A DNA stretch of 64,000 nucleotides from JBKECF01 sp047974375 (GCA_047974375.1 JBKECF010000079.1:1-64000); one strand, 5' to 3'. Positions 33,404 to 42,627 are shown, counted from the first letter of the stretch. Made by a program: numbers and translations. Notes: generated by a model from the letters alone, not told the origin.

Positions 33404-33432
33404 ATTATAACAAATTCGATTAAGCTATGCAA
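33404..33432 (-). promoter_or_regulatory. Sigma-A promoter of the 33 kb hypothetical gene
   Basis: On the minus strand TTGCAT, 17 bases, TATAAT. The -10 is perfect, 50 bases upstream of the start codon. Confidence 0.65.
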
Positions 33433-33541
33433 CTATTTATCTTTGGAATTTATAATAAAATGCGTTTAAATAATGGAGATGATTAGGTGGGCGATATGTT
33501 GACGCATTTTAAAATAGACTATAAGATTAAAATACTAGGAC

Positions 33542-33631
33542 GAAAAAATAAAGCATCTAGCAGATTCTCAAATAGTAATCGATTTAGATGACGGTGTAGT
33601 TAAAAACTATGGTTTATTTACAGAAATTTAA
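33542..33631 (+). pseudogene. Relic of the 3' end of a second pglX gene
   Basis: Translation gives KHLADSQIVIDLDDGVVKNY then GLFTEI and a stop. The C-terminus of the intact PglX reads KHLADLQIIIDLDDGVVNNY NLFSDILAK (two pieces). The match is limited to the last 30 codons and is in the same orientation. It lies 1.1 kb upstream of the intact gene, so a related methyltransferase gene once stood here and was deleted, leaving its tail. The remainder of 33433-33702 shows nothing else recognisable. Confidence 0.8.
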
Positions 33632-33702
33632 GCTAAACTAAAATAAATCTTTAAGAAAACTCTTTAAAAATATGGCGGGATTTTATACATTGGAGGTATT
33701 TA

Positions 33703-34729
33703 TATGGTGGAGAATATCATTACAGAAGTGGTAGTACTAAACAGCAACTTACGGGACAAGTATTTACACAATTTTTACTAAAAAAACAGGCTCAACATGG
33801 GATAGCATACCAGTAGAAAATGTTAAAGTTGAAGATTTGCGAAATGATAGCTTTAATATTTTTAGAGAACAAGCTATAAAAAGCGGAAGAATGGATATAA
33901 AGGGTGTAGAATCTAGTAACACAGAACTTTTAGATAATTTAAATTTACTGCAAGATAGTATATTAAAAAGAGCAGGAATTATGCTTTTTCATCATAATAT
34001 AGAAAATGGGTTCCTGGTTCATATATAAAAATTGGATACTTTAGAACTAATTCTGAACTACTTTATCAAGATGAAATACATGGTTCTTTATTATCACAAA
34101 TGGAACGTATAATAGATTTACTTTATACAAAATACTTGAAGGCGTACATATCCTACGAAGGAGTAACTAGGATTGAAAAATACTTGTTTCCAAAGGAAGC
34201 CGTAAGAGAATCTGTATACAAAGCCATTGCTCATAAAAATTATGATACACTTATTACAATCCAGATTAGTGTGTACGAAGATAAACTATACATTATAAAT
34301 TATTGTATTTTCCCTGAGGACTGGACCGTAAAGGAGTTATTATCAAAACATAGATCAAGACCTTTTAATCCTGTTATTGCTAATACATTCTTTAGGGTAG
34401 GTTTTATAGAAGCTTGGGTAAGAGGCATAGAAAATATTAATGACAGTTGTATAAAAGCTAAAATACCTACTTCAGAATATGTAATAAAAAAAGAAGATTT
34501 TACAATCAAGTTTAGTGCCTTAACTAACCAGGCTAACCAAGATGGAAATATATACAATAGAATTATTATAGTTATAAAAGATACACCTGAAATTTCTCAA
34601 CTTAAAATAGCAAATAGCTTAGGGGAAACTCTAACAACAGTAAAGTATCATATGAAAAGAATGCGTGAAAAAGGAATAATAACTCGAGAGGGGACAAGTC
34701 AAAAAGGTAGGTGGGTTATAAATGAATAA
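33703..34729 (+). pseudogene. Broken AlbA_2/ATP-binding transcriptional regulator
   Basis: Reading through at least two frameshifts gives one protein: YGGEYHYRSGSTKQQLTGQV, frameshift, GSTWDSIPVENVKVEDLRND, LLFHHNIEN, frameshift, PGSYIKIGYFRTNSELLYQ, then an open frame from 34100. That frame contains FPKEAVRESVYKAIAHKNYD (ATPase-like), AFINDS-type core and a C-terminal winged helix (LKIANSLGETLTTVKYHMKR). This is the COG2865 type, a DNA-binding domain found beside restriction and BREX genes. The N-terminal AlbA_2 domain is missing. Its end overlaps the pglX start by 8 bases. The 209-codon C-terminal frame could still be translated. Confidence 0.78.
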
Positions 34730-37700
34730 ATTAGCAATTCAAAAATTTGCTGTGGAAGCAAGACGAGATTTACTTAGGCAAGTTAAGCAACAAGCATATA
34801 ATTATGAAATAGATGAAGATGGTTATGGCGATGAAAATGCAAAATCTGTTAGAGGCATAGTTTTAACAGATGAAAAAGTTTCTCAAAGAAAAGCTTTAAT
34901 AAATAAAATTAAGAAAATAGGATATGAAAAAGTAATGGATACTGTGGCTTATACATGGTTCAACAGATTTATCGCTCTTAGATATATGGAAGTAAATGAT
35001 TTTTTGCCTAGCCGTATAAGGGTTTTATCCAATGATAATGGTGAATTTAAGCCGGATATTTTAACTAGAGCTTTAGAAGTAGATTTTGCTGGAATAAATA
35101 AAGATTTGGTAATTGAACTAAAAAGTGACCCAACGAAGGAGGAGGATTTATACAGATATTTATTTTTAGCCCAATGCAACGCTTTAAATAATGAACTGCC
35201 TTATATGTTTGAAAAAATTGGTAGCTATACAGAGCTTTTATTGCCCCTAAAAATATTAAATGATGAAAGTGTAATTGCCCGTTTAGTAAATGATATTGAT
35301 GAAATGGATTTTACAGAGGCTGTGGAGATTGTTGGCTGGTTGTTTCAGTATTATAATACTGAGCGAAAAAATGAGGTAATAAATATTTATAAAGGAACAA
35401 TAAAAAAAGATGACATACCATCAGCAACTCAACTTTTTACAACGAATTGGGTTGTAAAATACATGGTGGATAATTCCTTAGGAAGATACTGGATAGAGCG
35501 AAATCCACAAAGTAATTTAAAAAATAAGTTGGATTTTTTTGTTATGCCTAAAAATGATGAAATACAATATATAGATGAGGAAATAAAACCAGAGGATTTA
35601 ACATTTTTTGACCCTTGTATGGGCAGTGGACATATATTAGTTTATGCATTTGAAGTTTTAATAGAGATATACAAGGAGTGTGGATATTCTGAAAGGGAAT
35701 CAGCTAAATTAATTGTAGAAAAAAATTTATATGGTATTGATATTGATGATAGAGCTTATGAATTAGCTTACTTTGCTGTGATGATGAAGGCTAGAAGCTA
35801 CGATAGAAGGTTTCTTACTAGAAATATTGAACCAAATGTTGTGGCAATCCAGGAAACAAATAATTTAGATGAAACGGGCTATTTAGACCTAGACATAAAT
35901 ATAGATGAATACACTAAAAATTGTGTATTGGATATGCTTACTTTATTTAAATATGCAAAAGAAGTAGGCTCATTAGTTACAGTGGAAAATATAGATTTTA
36001 AATGTATTGAAAATTTTATAAACTCCATAGAAAGCATGAGCTCAAATAATTTGTTTTTAATGGGATGGTACAAAAAATATCAACTTATTATAAAATCTTT
36101 AATAAAACAAAGTGAAATTTTATGCAATAAATATAATATAGTTTGTACCAATCCACCATATTTAAATAAGATGGAAGGGGAACTAAAAAGTTTTGTTACA
36201 AAAAATTACAAAGACTATAGCAATGACCTATTTTCTGTTTTTATTTATAAAAATTTCCAGTATTGTAAAGAAAATGGTTATTCTGCCTTTATGACTCCAT
36301 TTGTATGGATGTTTATAAAAAGCTATGAAAAATTAAGAGATTACATATTAGAAAATAAGTCCATAACTACACTAGTACAAATGGAGTATTCAGCTTTTGA
36401 AGAAGCAACAGTGCCTATATGTTCATTTGTATTAAAAAAAAGCAGGGAAACAACCAAGGGATTGTACTTTAGGCTGGAAGAATTTAAAGGTGGAATGGAA
36501 GTTCAAAAGGTAAAAGTTTTAGAAGGAATTAAAAATAAGGATTGTGGGTATTTCTATGAAAGTTCGCAAGGGAATTTTTCCAAAATCCCAGGGTCGCCTA
36601 TTGCTTATTGGGTTAGTGAGAAGATGTTTTATGTTTTTGACAATAGCAAAAAACTTGGAGAAATAGCATTGCCTAAACAAGGCCTTGCTACTGCAGATAA
36701 TAACAGATTTTTAAGAATGTGGAATGAAGTAAATAATAATAATATTTGTTATAATGCGAAAAATGTTGAAAACTCAGTAGAAAGTAAAAAAAAGTGGTTT
36801 CCGTACAATAAGGGAGGTAAGTTTAGAAAATGGTATGGTAATAATGATTTCATTATAAATTGGGAAAATGATGGTGAGGCTATACGGGATTTTAAAAACT
36901 CTGTTACAAGAAATACTAGATTTTATTTTGACCAGTGCATTTCTTGGTCCTTAATTTCATCTAGTAGTACAGCCTTTAGATATAAACCTCATGGATTTAT
37001 TTTTGATGTTGCAGGCATGAGTTGCTTTACAGAGCCTAAAATGATTAAATATTTATTAGGTTTAAATAATACGAAGTTAGTAAATGAAATTTTGAAAATA
37101 TTAGCACCTACTATAAATTATCAAGTTGGAGATATTGCTAATATTCCTGTTATTTATTCGAAAGAAAATGAGGCTGACATTAATAATATAGTTGATGAAA
37201 ATATGTCTATTTCAAAAACCGATTGGGATTCCTTCGAAACCTCATGGGATTTCAAGTCCCACCCACTACTAAAAGGCGAAACCATAGCCCAAGGCTACAA
37301 AAACTGGGAAAAAGAATGCACCAATCGTTTCAACCAACTAAAGGCCAATGAAGAAGAATTAAATAAAATCTTTATAGAAATTTATGGTCTGCAAGATGAA
37401 CTAACCCCAGAAGTAGCTGACAAAGATGTAACGGTAAGTCTTGCAGACCTACAACGGGATATAAAATCTTTTATATCCTACGGTGTAGGCTGTATCTTTG
37501 GTCGTTATTCCCTAGACGTAGAGGGCTTAGCATTTGCCGGTGGCGACTTTGACTTAAATATGTACTATAGATTTAAGCCAGACAAAGACAATGTAGTTCC
37601 TATATGCGATGATGAATATTTTAATGACGACATTGTAAATCGTTTTGTAGATTTTGTAAAAATAATTTACAGCGAAGATACCTTAGAGGAAAATTTAGAT

Positions 37701-38156
37701 TTTATAGCCGATGCCCTTAATAAAAAAGGCGATAACCCAAGACAAGTAATAAGAAACTACTTCTTAAATGATTTCTATAAAGACCACCTTAAAACCTACC
37801 AAAAAAGACCTATTTACTGGCTTTTTGACAGTGGAAAGAAAAATGGTTTTAAAGGACTTATTTATATTCACAGGTATAAAAAAGATTTAATGGCTAGAGT
37901 GCGTATAGATTATGTTCATGAACAACAAGAACGTTATATTTCTCAGCTAAAGATTATAGAAGATGAACTGTTAAGTGCCAGCCAAAGAGAGAAATCCAGA
38001 CTAAATAAATTAGAAAAAAAGTTTAAAGACCAAGTGATAGAGGTAAAGGCGTATGAAGAAAACATAAAACACTTGGCAGACTTGCAAATAATAATTGATC
38101 TAGATGATGGTGTAGTTAATAACTACAATTTATTTAGCGATATTCTAGCTAAGTAA
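34722..38156 (+). CDS. pglX: BREX-type adenine-specific DNA methyltransferase PglX
   Basis: 1144 residues, intact. In BREX phage defence PglX methylates host DNA at a non-palindromic site so that it is recognised as self. The N-terminal region (ARRDLLRQVKQQAYNYEIDE) is typical of BREX-1 PglX. The SAM-binding motif is DPCMGSGH at 297-303 and the catalytic motif NPPY at 477-480, the gamma-type N6-adenine pattern. The C-terminal third includes a conserved FGRYSLDVEGLAFAGGDFD. No brxA, brxB, brxC, pglZ or brxL lies in the window, so it is solitary here. It overlaps the broken regulator by 8 bases and ends in repeat B. Confidence 0.88.
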   Translation: MNKLAIQKFAVEARRDLLRQVKQQAYNYEIDEDGYGDENAKSVRGIVLTDEKVSQRKALINKIKKIGYEKVMDTVAYTWFNRFIALRYMEVNDFLPSRIRVLSNDNGEFKPDILTRALEVDFAGINKDLVIELKSDPTKEEDLYRYLFLAQCNALNNELPYMFEKIGSYTELLLPLKILNDESVIARLVNDIDEMDFTEAVEIVGWLFQYYNTERKNEVINIYKGTIKKDDIPSATQLFTTNWVVKYMVDNSLGRYWIERNPQSNLKNKLDFFVMPKNDEIQYIDEEIKPEDLTFFDPCMGSGHILVYAFEVLIEIYKECGYSERESAKLIVEKNLYGIDIDDRAYELAYFAVMMKARSYDRRFLTRNIEPNVVAIQETNNLDETGYLDLDINIDEYTKNCVLDMLTLFKYAKEVGSLVTVENIDFKCIENFINSIESMSSNNLFLMGWYKKYQLIIKSLIKQSEILCNKYNIVCTNPPYLNKMEGELKSFVTKNYKDYSNDLFSVFIYKNFQYCKENGYSAFMTPFVWMFIKSYEKLRDYILENKSITTLVQMEYSAFEEATVPICSFVLKKSRETTKGLYFRLEEFKGGMEVQKVKVLEGIKNKDCGYFYESSQGNFSKIPGSPIAYWVSEKMFYVFDNSKKLGEIALPKQGLATADNNRFLRMWNEVNNNNICYNAKNVENSVESKKKWFPYNKGGKFRKWYGNNDFIINWENDGEAIRDFKNSVTRNTRFYFDQCISWSLISSSSTAFRYKPHGFIFDVAGMSCFTEPKMIKYLLGLNNTKLVNEILKILAPTINYQVGDIANIPVIYSKENEADINNIVDENMSISKTDWDSFETSWDFKSHPLLKGETIAQGYKNWEKECTNRFNQLKANEEELNKIFIEIYGLQDELTPEVADKDVTVSLADLQRDIKSFISYGVGCIFGRYSLDVEGLAFAGGDFDLNMYYRFKPDKDNVVPICDDEYFNDDIVNRFVDFVKIIYSEDTLEENLDFIADALNKKGDNPRQVIRNYFLNDFYKDHLKTYQKRPIYWLFDSGKKNGFKGLIYIHRYKKDLMARVRIDYVHEQQERYISQLKIIEDELLSASQREKSRLNKLEKKFKDQVIEVKAYEENIKHLADLQIIIDLDDGVVNNYNLFSDILAK

Positions 38157-38260
38157 ATAGACCTATCCGTCAGTGGGGGCTTGTACCCCAGCTGAGCGGT
38201 GAATTCGGCCGCATAATCGAGTTGGTTGCATAGTCGAGCAGAAAGCACAGCTTTCGACCA
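38156..38260 (+). repeat. Dispersed repeat B, copy 2 (long form)
   Basis: Starts at the pglX stop with AATAGACCTATCCGTCAGTG, then GGGGCTTGTACCCC as in copy 1, and continues for 70 more bases to GCTTTCGACCA. The longer tail resembles the copy at 58997-59064. It runs directly into repeat A. Confidence 0.8.
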
Positions 38261-38261
38261 G

Positions 38262-38315
38262 GTTAGACAGTCCCACCACCTTATACATTGAGGTAGTGGT
38301 CTAATTCTTACCGAT
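38262..38315. repeat. Dispersed repeat A, copy 2
   Basis: GTTAGACAGTCCC ... TACATTGAG ... GGTCTAATTCTTACCGAT: the left terminal repeat is shortened, the right one complete. The sequence from 38316 to 38448 contains no gene; a small TTGAG/CTCAA hairpin followed by T residues is present near 38370-38395. Confidence 0.8.
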
Positions 38316-38448
38316 AAAAAATATTACCAATTTTCAGGACAGCCCCCTTTTGTTTGCTGGCATAGCTTGAGGTTATCGCTCAAAAATTGATTTTTTTATA
38401 AATCCCTAATTGAACTCCCAAAACGGCGGACTGCTTTTTTTATCTTAC

Positions 38449-39036
38449 CTAGTTTATATATAAATCTTTAACTAAATTACTAAGCATACTTGCTGTTTTA
38501 CCAATGCCCAGTTTACTACTGTCTACAAGTAAATCATAGCCATCAAGAGGGGAGGACACACCTTGGGAATATCTTCTTCGATATATCTCTCTTGCCTTAT
38601 CAACTTTTACAATCATGTTTTTCGCTTGTTGTTTATTCATTTTTAAATAATTTATACAGTTTTCTACCCTAGTTTCGTAGGGTGCGAAAACAAAAATATG
38701 TATTGCGTTTTTTGCGTCTTTTAAAATTGAGTTGCCACATCTTCCAACTATTATACAGGATTCTTTTTTAGAAATATCTTCAATTATATTTTTTTGCACT
38801 TCAAAAATTTCATCTTGCATATTAAGCCCAAGGGGGAATGCTCGCCTAAAGTATTTAGATGTGGATTTTTCCTCCTCCTCGCTTATTAGGGGGATGGGTT
38901 GCCCCATTCTTTTGGCTGTTGCTTCAACTAAATCTCTATCATAGAATTCAATATCTAGATTTGTAGCCATTTGTTGAGCGATAGACCTACCCATGCTGGC
39001 AAATTGGCGTGAAATGGTTACTATATAATTTTCCAT
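38449..39036 (-). CDS. Cytidylate kinase-like family protein
   Basis: 195 residues. Starts with NYIVTISRQFASMGRSIAQQ, the P-loop-like opening of the AAA_26 'cytidylate kinase-like' family, followed by IEFYDRDLVEATAKRMG and CIIVGRCGNSILKD. The lid has REIYRRRYSQGVSSPLDGYD. Distinct from the true Cmk at 13.7 kb. The natural substrate is unknown in most members. It is the last gene of the amino-acid ABC operon, 9 bases after the second permease, a placement that hints at regulation of, or metabolism linked to, the transporter. Confidence 0.78.
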   Translation of the reverse strand: MENYIVTISRQFASMGRSIAQQMATNLDIEFYDRDLVEATAKRMGQPIPLISEEEEKSTSKYFRRAFPLGLNMQDEIFEVQKNIIEDISKKESCIIVGRCGNSILKDAKNAIHIFVFAPYETRVENCINYLKMNKQQAKNMIVKVDKAREIYRRRYSQGVSSPLDGYDLLVDSSKLGIGKTASMLSNLVKDLYIN

Positions 39037-39045
39037 TATTTTCTC

Positions 39046-39813
39046 CTAACTAAGTTTAGTTCTTTGTATATTTCTAACTATCATGGATATTGTAAAGTTA
39101 ATTATAAAATAAATCAATGCAGCAAAGCCGAACAATACAAAGACATCAGATACATTTACTGTTCCTGTGCCATTGTATAAATAGGCTGATCCAAGCAAAG
39201 TTTTTACTCTAGACATAAGCTCTATAATGGCTACATTGGCTAAATAAGATGAGTCCTTTATAGTAGTGATAACCTGACTAAGTAAAGTGGGTATTATGTT
39301 TCTAAAGGCTTGAGGTAGTACAATGTACACCATTATACCAATTGTGCCAAAGCCTTGGGAGTGGCCTGCTTCAAATTGCCCAAGATCAACTGAGTTAAGT
39401 CCGCCACGTACAATTTCCGCTATTACAGAAGATGTAAATAGGGTAAGGGCTATAGATGCCTTTATTAAAATTCCGAACTCTACAGCCGACAGACCGAACA
39501 TAGGTTTTTGAAAAAATTTTGGTATAGGGAACATAACGAGAGAAACAAAAATCCAAAGTAAAAGTGGAGTGTTTCTAAAAATCTCAATATATGCAATTGT
39601 AATAAATCTTACTAACTTCATAAAATATTTTTTTATACCTGTTTTTTTGTCACCAATGCAATAATTACGGATTAAAGCCAAAATTGAACCAATTACAATT
39701 CCTATTAAAACTGCAATTATAGAAATAATAATTGTAAAAATAACACCTTTAAAAATATAAAAAAGTAAATCTGTATTTTTTAGCATGGAAAAACTTCCAG
39801 TCCATGTATCCAT
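39046..39813 (-). CDS. Amino-acid ABC transporter permease (2nd)
   Basis: 255 residues of the HisMQ/GltK type. The first helix is FKGVIFTIIISIIAVLIGIV, IEIFRNTPLLLWIFVSLVMF is the family signature, and EIVRGGLNSVDLGQFEAGHS is the EAA-like coupling loop. Pairs with the preceding permease. Starts two bases after its stop. Confidence 0.92.
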   Translation of the reverse strand: MDTWTGSFSMLKNTDLLFYIFKGVIFTIIISIIAVLIGIVIGSILALIRNYCIGDKKTGIKKYFMKLVRFITIAYIEIFRNTPLLLWIFVSLVMFPIPKFFQKPMFGLSAVEFGILIKASIALTLFTSSVIAEIVRGGLNSVDLGQFEAGHSQGFGTIGIMVYIVLPQAFRNIIPTLLSQVITTIKDSSYLANVAIIELMSRVKTLLGSAYLYNGTGTVNVSDVFVLFGFAALIYFIINFTISMIVRNIQRTKLS

Positions 39814-39815
39814 TT

Positions 39816-40532
39816 TTATGCCACCATCCCTTCTGTTGCTTTAATTTTTCTTTGGTAACGCTTTTTAAGGGAGTTTTCCCATATACTTGCAAGAGTAGAA
39901 AGTGGGAAGCAAATAATAAAGAATAATATTCCACACACTAAATAGGCAGGTCCATATGCTCCTCCGGTGTTAACTCCAGTAACAAAACTATATGTGGAAG
40001 ATATTAAATCAGCGCCACCAATTATGTAAAGGCAGGAAGTGTTTTTCACTAAGTTAACAACTTGGTTTACCATTGGAGGTAAAATTATTTTTATACTTTG
40101 TGGCAATATAATTAATTGCATTTTTTGAAAATAACTAAAACCTTGGGAGTCGGCGGCCTCGAACTGTCCTATAGGTATTGATTCTATACCTGTTCTTACA
40201 ACTTCTGCCATGTATGCACCATGGTATATACCTATGGATATAATGCCTGTAGTTATAATTCCTAGAGATTTATTAGTAAATGCCAAAAAATAATATAAAA
40301 AACATAGTTGTAATATTAATGGTGTGTTTTGAATAAATTCCACATAAATTCTTGTTAAAATCTTTAAAGATTTTTTATTGCTAGTTGCCATTAGTCCAAA
40401 AATTATTCCTAAAAATAGGGATAGAAATAGAGCGAAAATAGCTGTTAAAAGAGTATTTTCTAAACCAAGAAAAAAAGTACTATTGTACCTCCAAAGGGTC
40501 TTCCATGCTTCTATTGAAAAAATAGTTTTCAT
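39816..40532 (-). CDS. Amino-acid ABC transporter permease (1st)
   Basis: 238 residues of the HisMQ type: LENTLLTAIFALFLSLFLGI, then YVEFIQNTPLILQLCFLYYF and EVVRTGIESIPIGQFEAADS. It follows the binding-protein gene after a hairpin that may lower permease expression. AAGGAGG precedes the ATG. Confidence 0.92.
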   Translation of the reverse strand: MKTIFSIEAWKTLWRYNSTFFLGLENTLLTAIFALFLSLFLGIIFGLMATSNKKSLKILTRIYVEFIQNTPLILQLCFLYYFLAFTNKSLGIITTGIISIGIYHGAYMAEVVRTGIESIPIGQFEAADSQGFSYFQKMQLIILPQSIKIILPPMVNQVVNLVKNTSCLYIIGGADLISSTYSFVTGVNTGGAYGPAYLVCGILFFIICFPLSTLASIWENSLKKRYQRKIKATEGMVA

Positions 40533-40558
40533 AAATCCTCCTTGTATAATATGCCTAA

Positions 40559-40603
40559 AAAAAGACTTCCCTTAAGATGTATTTGCCTAAGGTGAAGTCT
40601 TTT
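40559..40603 (-). terminator. Partial terminator between binding protein and permeases
   Basis: On the minus strand AAGACTTC...CCTTA pairs with TAAGG...GAAGTCTT, followed by a T run. A leaky terminator here would give more binding protein than permease, a common arrangement in binding-protein importers. Confidence 0.75.
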
Positions 40604-40609
40604 GGATTT

Positions 40610-41488
40610 TTATTTTAAGCCATTTGCTTCAATAAGCGAGTCAATTGTACCGTCTTCAAGCCATGTTGTAATTAAATCTTCTACAAAAGTAGATAGCTGA
40701 GAGTCTTTTTTAGTAGCAACACCATAATTTTGTGGTGAAAATTGACTATCTAAATATGAACGGCTGTCTGTGTTGTAAACGGCTAAAATTGATTTATCTA
40801 CACTAAAGGCATCAACTTCACCAGCTGTAAGAGCTGTAGAGATTGTAGGGTAATCATCATATTGTTGAAATGATACTCCTTCTGTCCATGTGTTTGGGTC
40901 GAAAGTTTCTGGGTCGAAAGCTTCGCCACTTATTAAGCCTTGGTCAATCATTTCTTTAGTAAGAGATCTTGCGGAAGTAGAACCAGAAGATACACCAACT
41001 TTTTTATCTACTAGGCCTGCTAAATCGGTTATACCAGAAGAGTTTTCAACTAAAATGCTAACATAGTCTGTAAAATAAGGTGTTGTAAAGTCCCAACTTT
41101 CTTTTCTTTCGTCTGTTATTGTAAAAGTAGCAATAACACAATCTAAATCACCAGAGTCTAAAAGTTGTGTACGAGTGGCAGCTGTAACATTTGTAAATTC
41201 CACAGGTATGCCAAGGGTTTCACCTATGTTTTTTGCTATTTCAACTTCCATACCTGAGTATTCGCCAGATAGTGGATCTTCAAAACCGAAGCCTAAAACG
41301 TTGTTTTTAACACCAACACGCAAAACTCCTCTGTCTACAATCCCTTGAACTTCCTCAGGTAAATCCCCTGCAGGTTTTGCCATTGATGTTTCATTGCTTG
41401 AATCAGGTGTTTCGCTTGGACTAGAACACCCTGCAAATGCTGTAGATAATACCATCATTGATAATAATAAACTTAAAAATTTTTTCAT
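40610..41488 (-). CDS. Polar amino-acid ABC transporter binding lipoprotein
   Basis: 292 residues with lipobox AFAGC (Cys about 20), then the family-3 fold: GVLRVGVKNNVLGFGFEDPL, YSGMEVEIAKNIGETLGIPV, DCVIATFTITDERKESWDFT and PYFTDYVSILV. These resemble glutamate/aspartate/glutamine-binding proteins, but the exact ligand cannot be set from sequence. Second gene of the operon after the ATPase. Confidence 0.9.
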   Translation of the reverse strand: MKKFLSLLLSMMVLSTAFAGCSSPSETPDSSNETSMAKPAGDLPEEVQGIVDRGVLRVGVKNNVLGFGFEDPLSGEYSGMEVEIAKNIGETLGIPVEFTNVTAATRTQLLDSGDLDCVIATFTITDERKESWDFTTPYFTDYVSILVENSSGITDLAGLVDKKVGVSSGSTSARSLTKEMIDQGLISGEAFDPETFDPNTWTEGVSFQQYDDYPTISTALTAGEVDAFSVDKSILAVYNTDSRSYLDSQFSPQNYGVATKKDSQLSTFVEDLITTWLEDGTIDSLIEANGLK

Positions 41489-41542
41489 GCTTTAATTCCT
41501 CCTAAATATTCTATATAAATTTAAAATATAAATTTTAAAAAT

Positions 41543-42265
41543 TTATCTTATTATTTTACCTAAAAATTGTCTTACTCTTTCATTTTCTTGGTTTGCGAAA
41601 AATTCTTCGGGAGTTCCTTCTTCAATTATTTGTCCGTCAGCCATAAAAACAATTCTATCTGCCACTTCTCTAGCGAATCCCATTTCGTGGGTTACAACTA
41701 CCATAGTAATATTTTCCTTAGCTAGCTTTGTCATTACATCTAAAACTTCTTGGATTGTTTCAGGGTCTAAAGCTGAAGTTGGCTCGTCAAATAAAATTAT
41801 TTTTGTGTCAGTACAAAGGGCTCTGGCTATGGCTATACGCTGTTGTTGACCACCGGAAAGAGCTGTAGGGTATACATTTGCCTTTTCCCTTAGACCTACA
41901 ATGTCTAAATAATGATAGGCGGTTTTTTCGGCTTCATCTTTAGATTTGCCATGTAATTTTATTGGGGCAAGAGTTAGATTTTTTAGAACAGTCATATGTG
42001 GGTACAAGTTAAATTGTTGAAAAACCATTGCTGAATTTTCTCGTACTATTTTAGTTTTATTTTTTGCTGTTAACTGGACACCATTTATATGAACTTTGCC
42101 ACTGGTTGGTGTTTCTAAAAAGTTCATACATCTAACAGTTGTGGATTTACCAGAACCAGAAGGGCCGATTATAACAACTTTTTCCCCTTCTTTTACTTCT
42201 AAATTTACATTTTTTAGTACATGTAAATCACCAAAATATTTATTTATATTTTCTAACTTAATCAT
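41543..42265 (-). CDS. Amino-acid ABC transporter ATPase (GlnQ/HisP type)
   Basis: 240 residues: Walker A VIIGPSGSGKSTTVRCMNFL, Q-loop FQQFNLYPHMTVLKN, signature ALSGGQQQRIAIARALC, Walker B IILFDEPTSALDPE, and switch His in VVTHEMGFAREVADR. First gene of the operon behind a consensus promoter. Cytoplasmic face of the membrane. Confidence 0.95.
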   Translation of the reverse strand: MIKLENINKYFGDLHVLKNVNLEVKEGEKVVIIGPSGSGKSTTVRCMNFLETPTSGKVHINGVQLTAKNKTKIVRENSAMVFQQFNLYPHMTVLKNLTLAPIKLHGKSKDEAEKTAYHYLDIVGLREKANVYPTALSGGQQQRIAIARALCTDTKIILFDEPTSALDPETIQEVLDVMTKLAKENITMVVVTHEMGFAREVADRIVFMADGQIIEEGTPEEFFANQENERVRQFLGKIIR

Positions 42266-42386
42266 AATTAAACCTCTTTCGTTATATAAGTGTTTGTTAA
42301 ATTGAAATTTTAATAATGATATATTTCATTTTGTTGCAGAAAAATAATATTTAAAACTTTCCTGTAAACGATATAAGCTCTATTTT

Positions 42387-42414
42387 ATTATACTTAAAAG
42401 AAATGAAATGTCAA
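42387..42414 (-). promoter_or_regulatory. Consensus sigma-A promoter of the amino-acid ABC operon
   Basis: TTGACA, 16 bases, TATAAT on the minus strand: both hexamers are perfect. The predicted leader is about 115 bases long; I see no riboswitch or T-box in it. Confidence 0.8.
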
Positions 42415-42463
42415 GAATTATGTAGTTGAAAAATGCACATAATGAATTTTTAAAAATAAGGGC

Positions 42464-42492
42464 TTGCAATTTTTGAGCATTTGGTATTTAAT
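42464..42492 (+). promoter_or_regulatory. Possible promoter of the arginine operon
   Basis: TTGCAA, 17 bases, TTTAAT, 135 bases upstream of argG. The leader is very AT-rich; no clear ArgR box (TGAATAATTATTCA-like) could be fixed by eye, although AATGAATTTTTAAAAAT at 42441-42457 is a weak candidate. Confidence 0.35.
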
Positions 42493-42627
42493 TTGAGTTA
42501 TGAAAATTTGAGGTATATATTTTTTTAAAATTTATAGTGAAATTATTTAATATATATAGTATTCTATTATTTATAAATATTTTTAAAGAATAAACGTAAG
42601 ATATATATAATTATTTTGGAGGGTAAA

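Noticed and set aside
33837..34028. Short 63-codon gene on the plus strand
   Set aside because: It is the middle piece of the frameshifted AlbA_2-type regulator, not an independent gene.
34722..38156. A complete BREX phage-defence island
   Set aside because: Only PglX is present. The neighbours are repeats, an amino-acid importer and housekeeping genes; no brxA, brxB, brxC, pglZ or brxL was found in the window.
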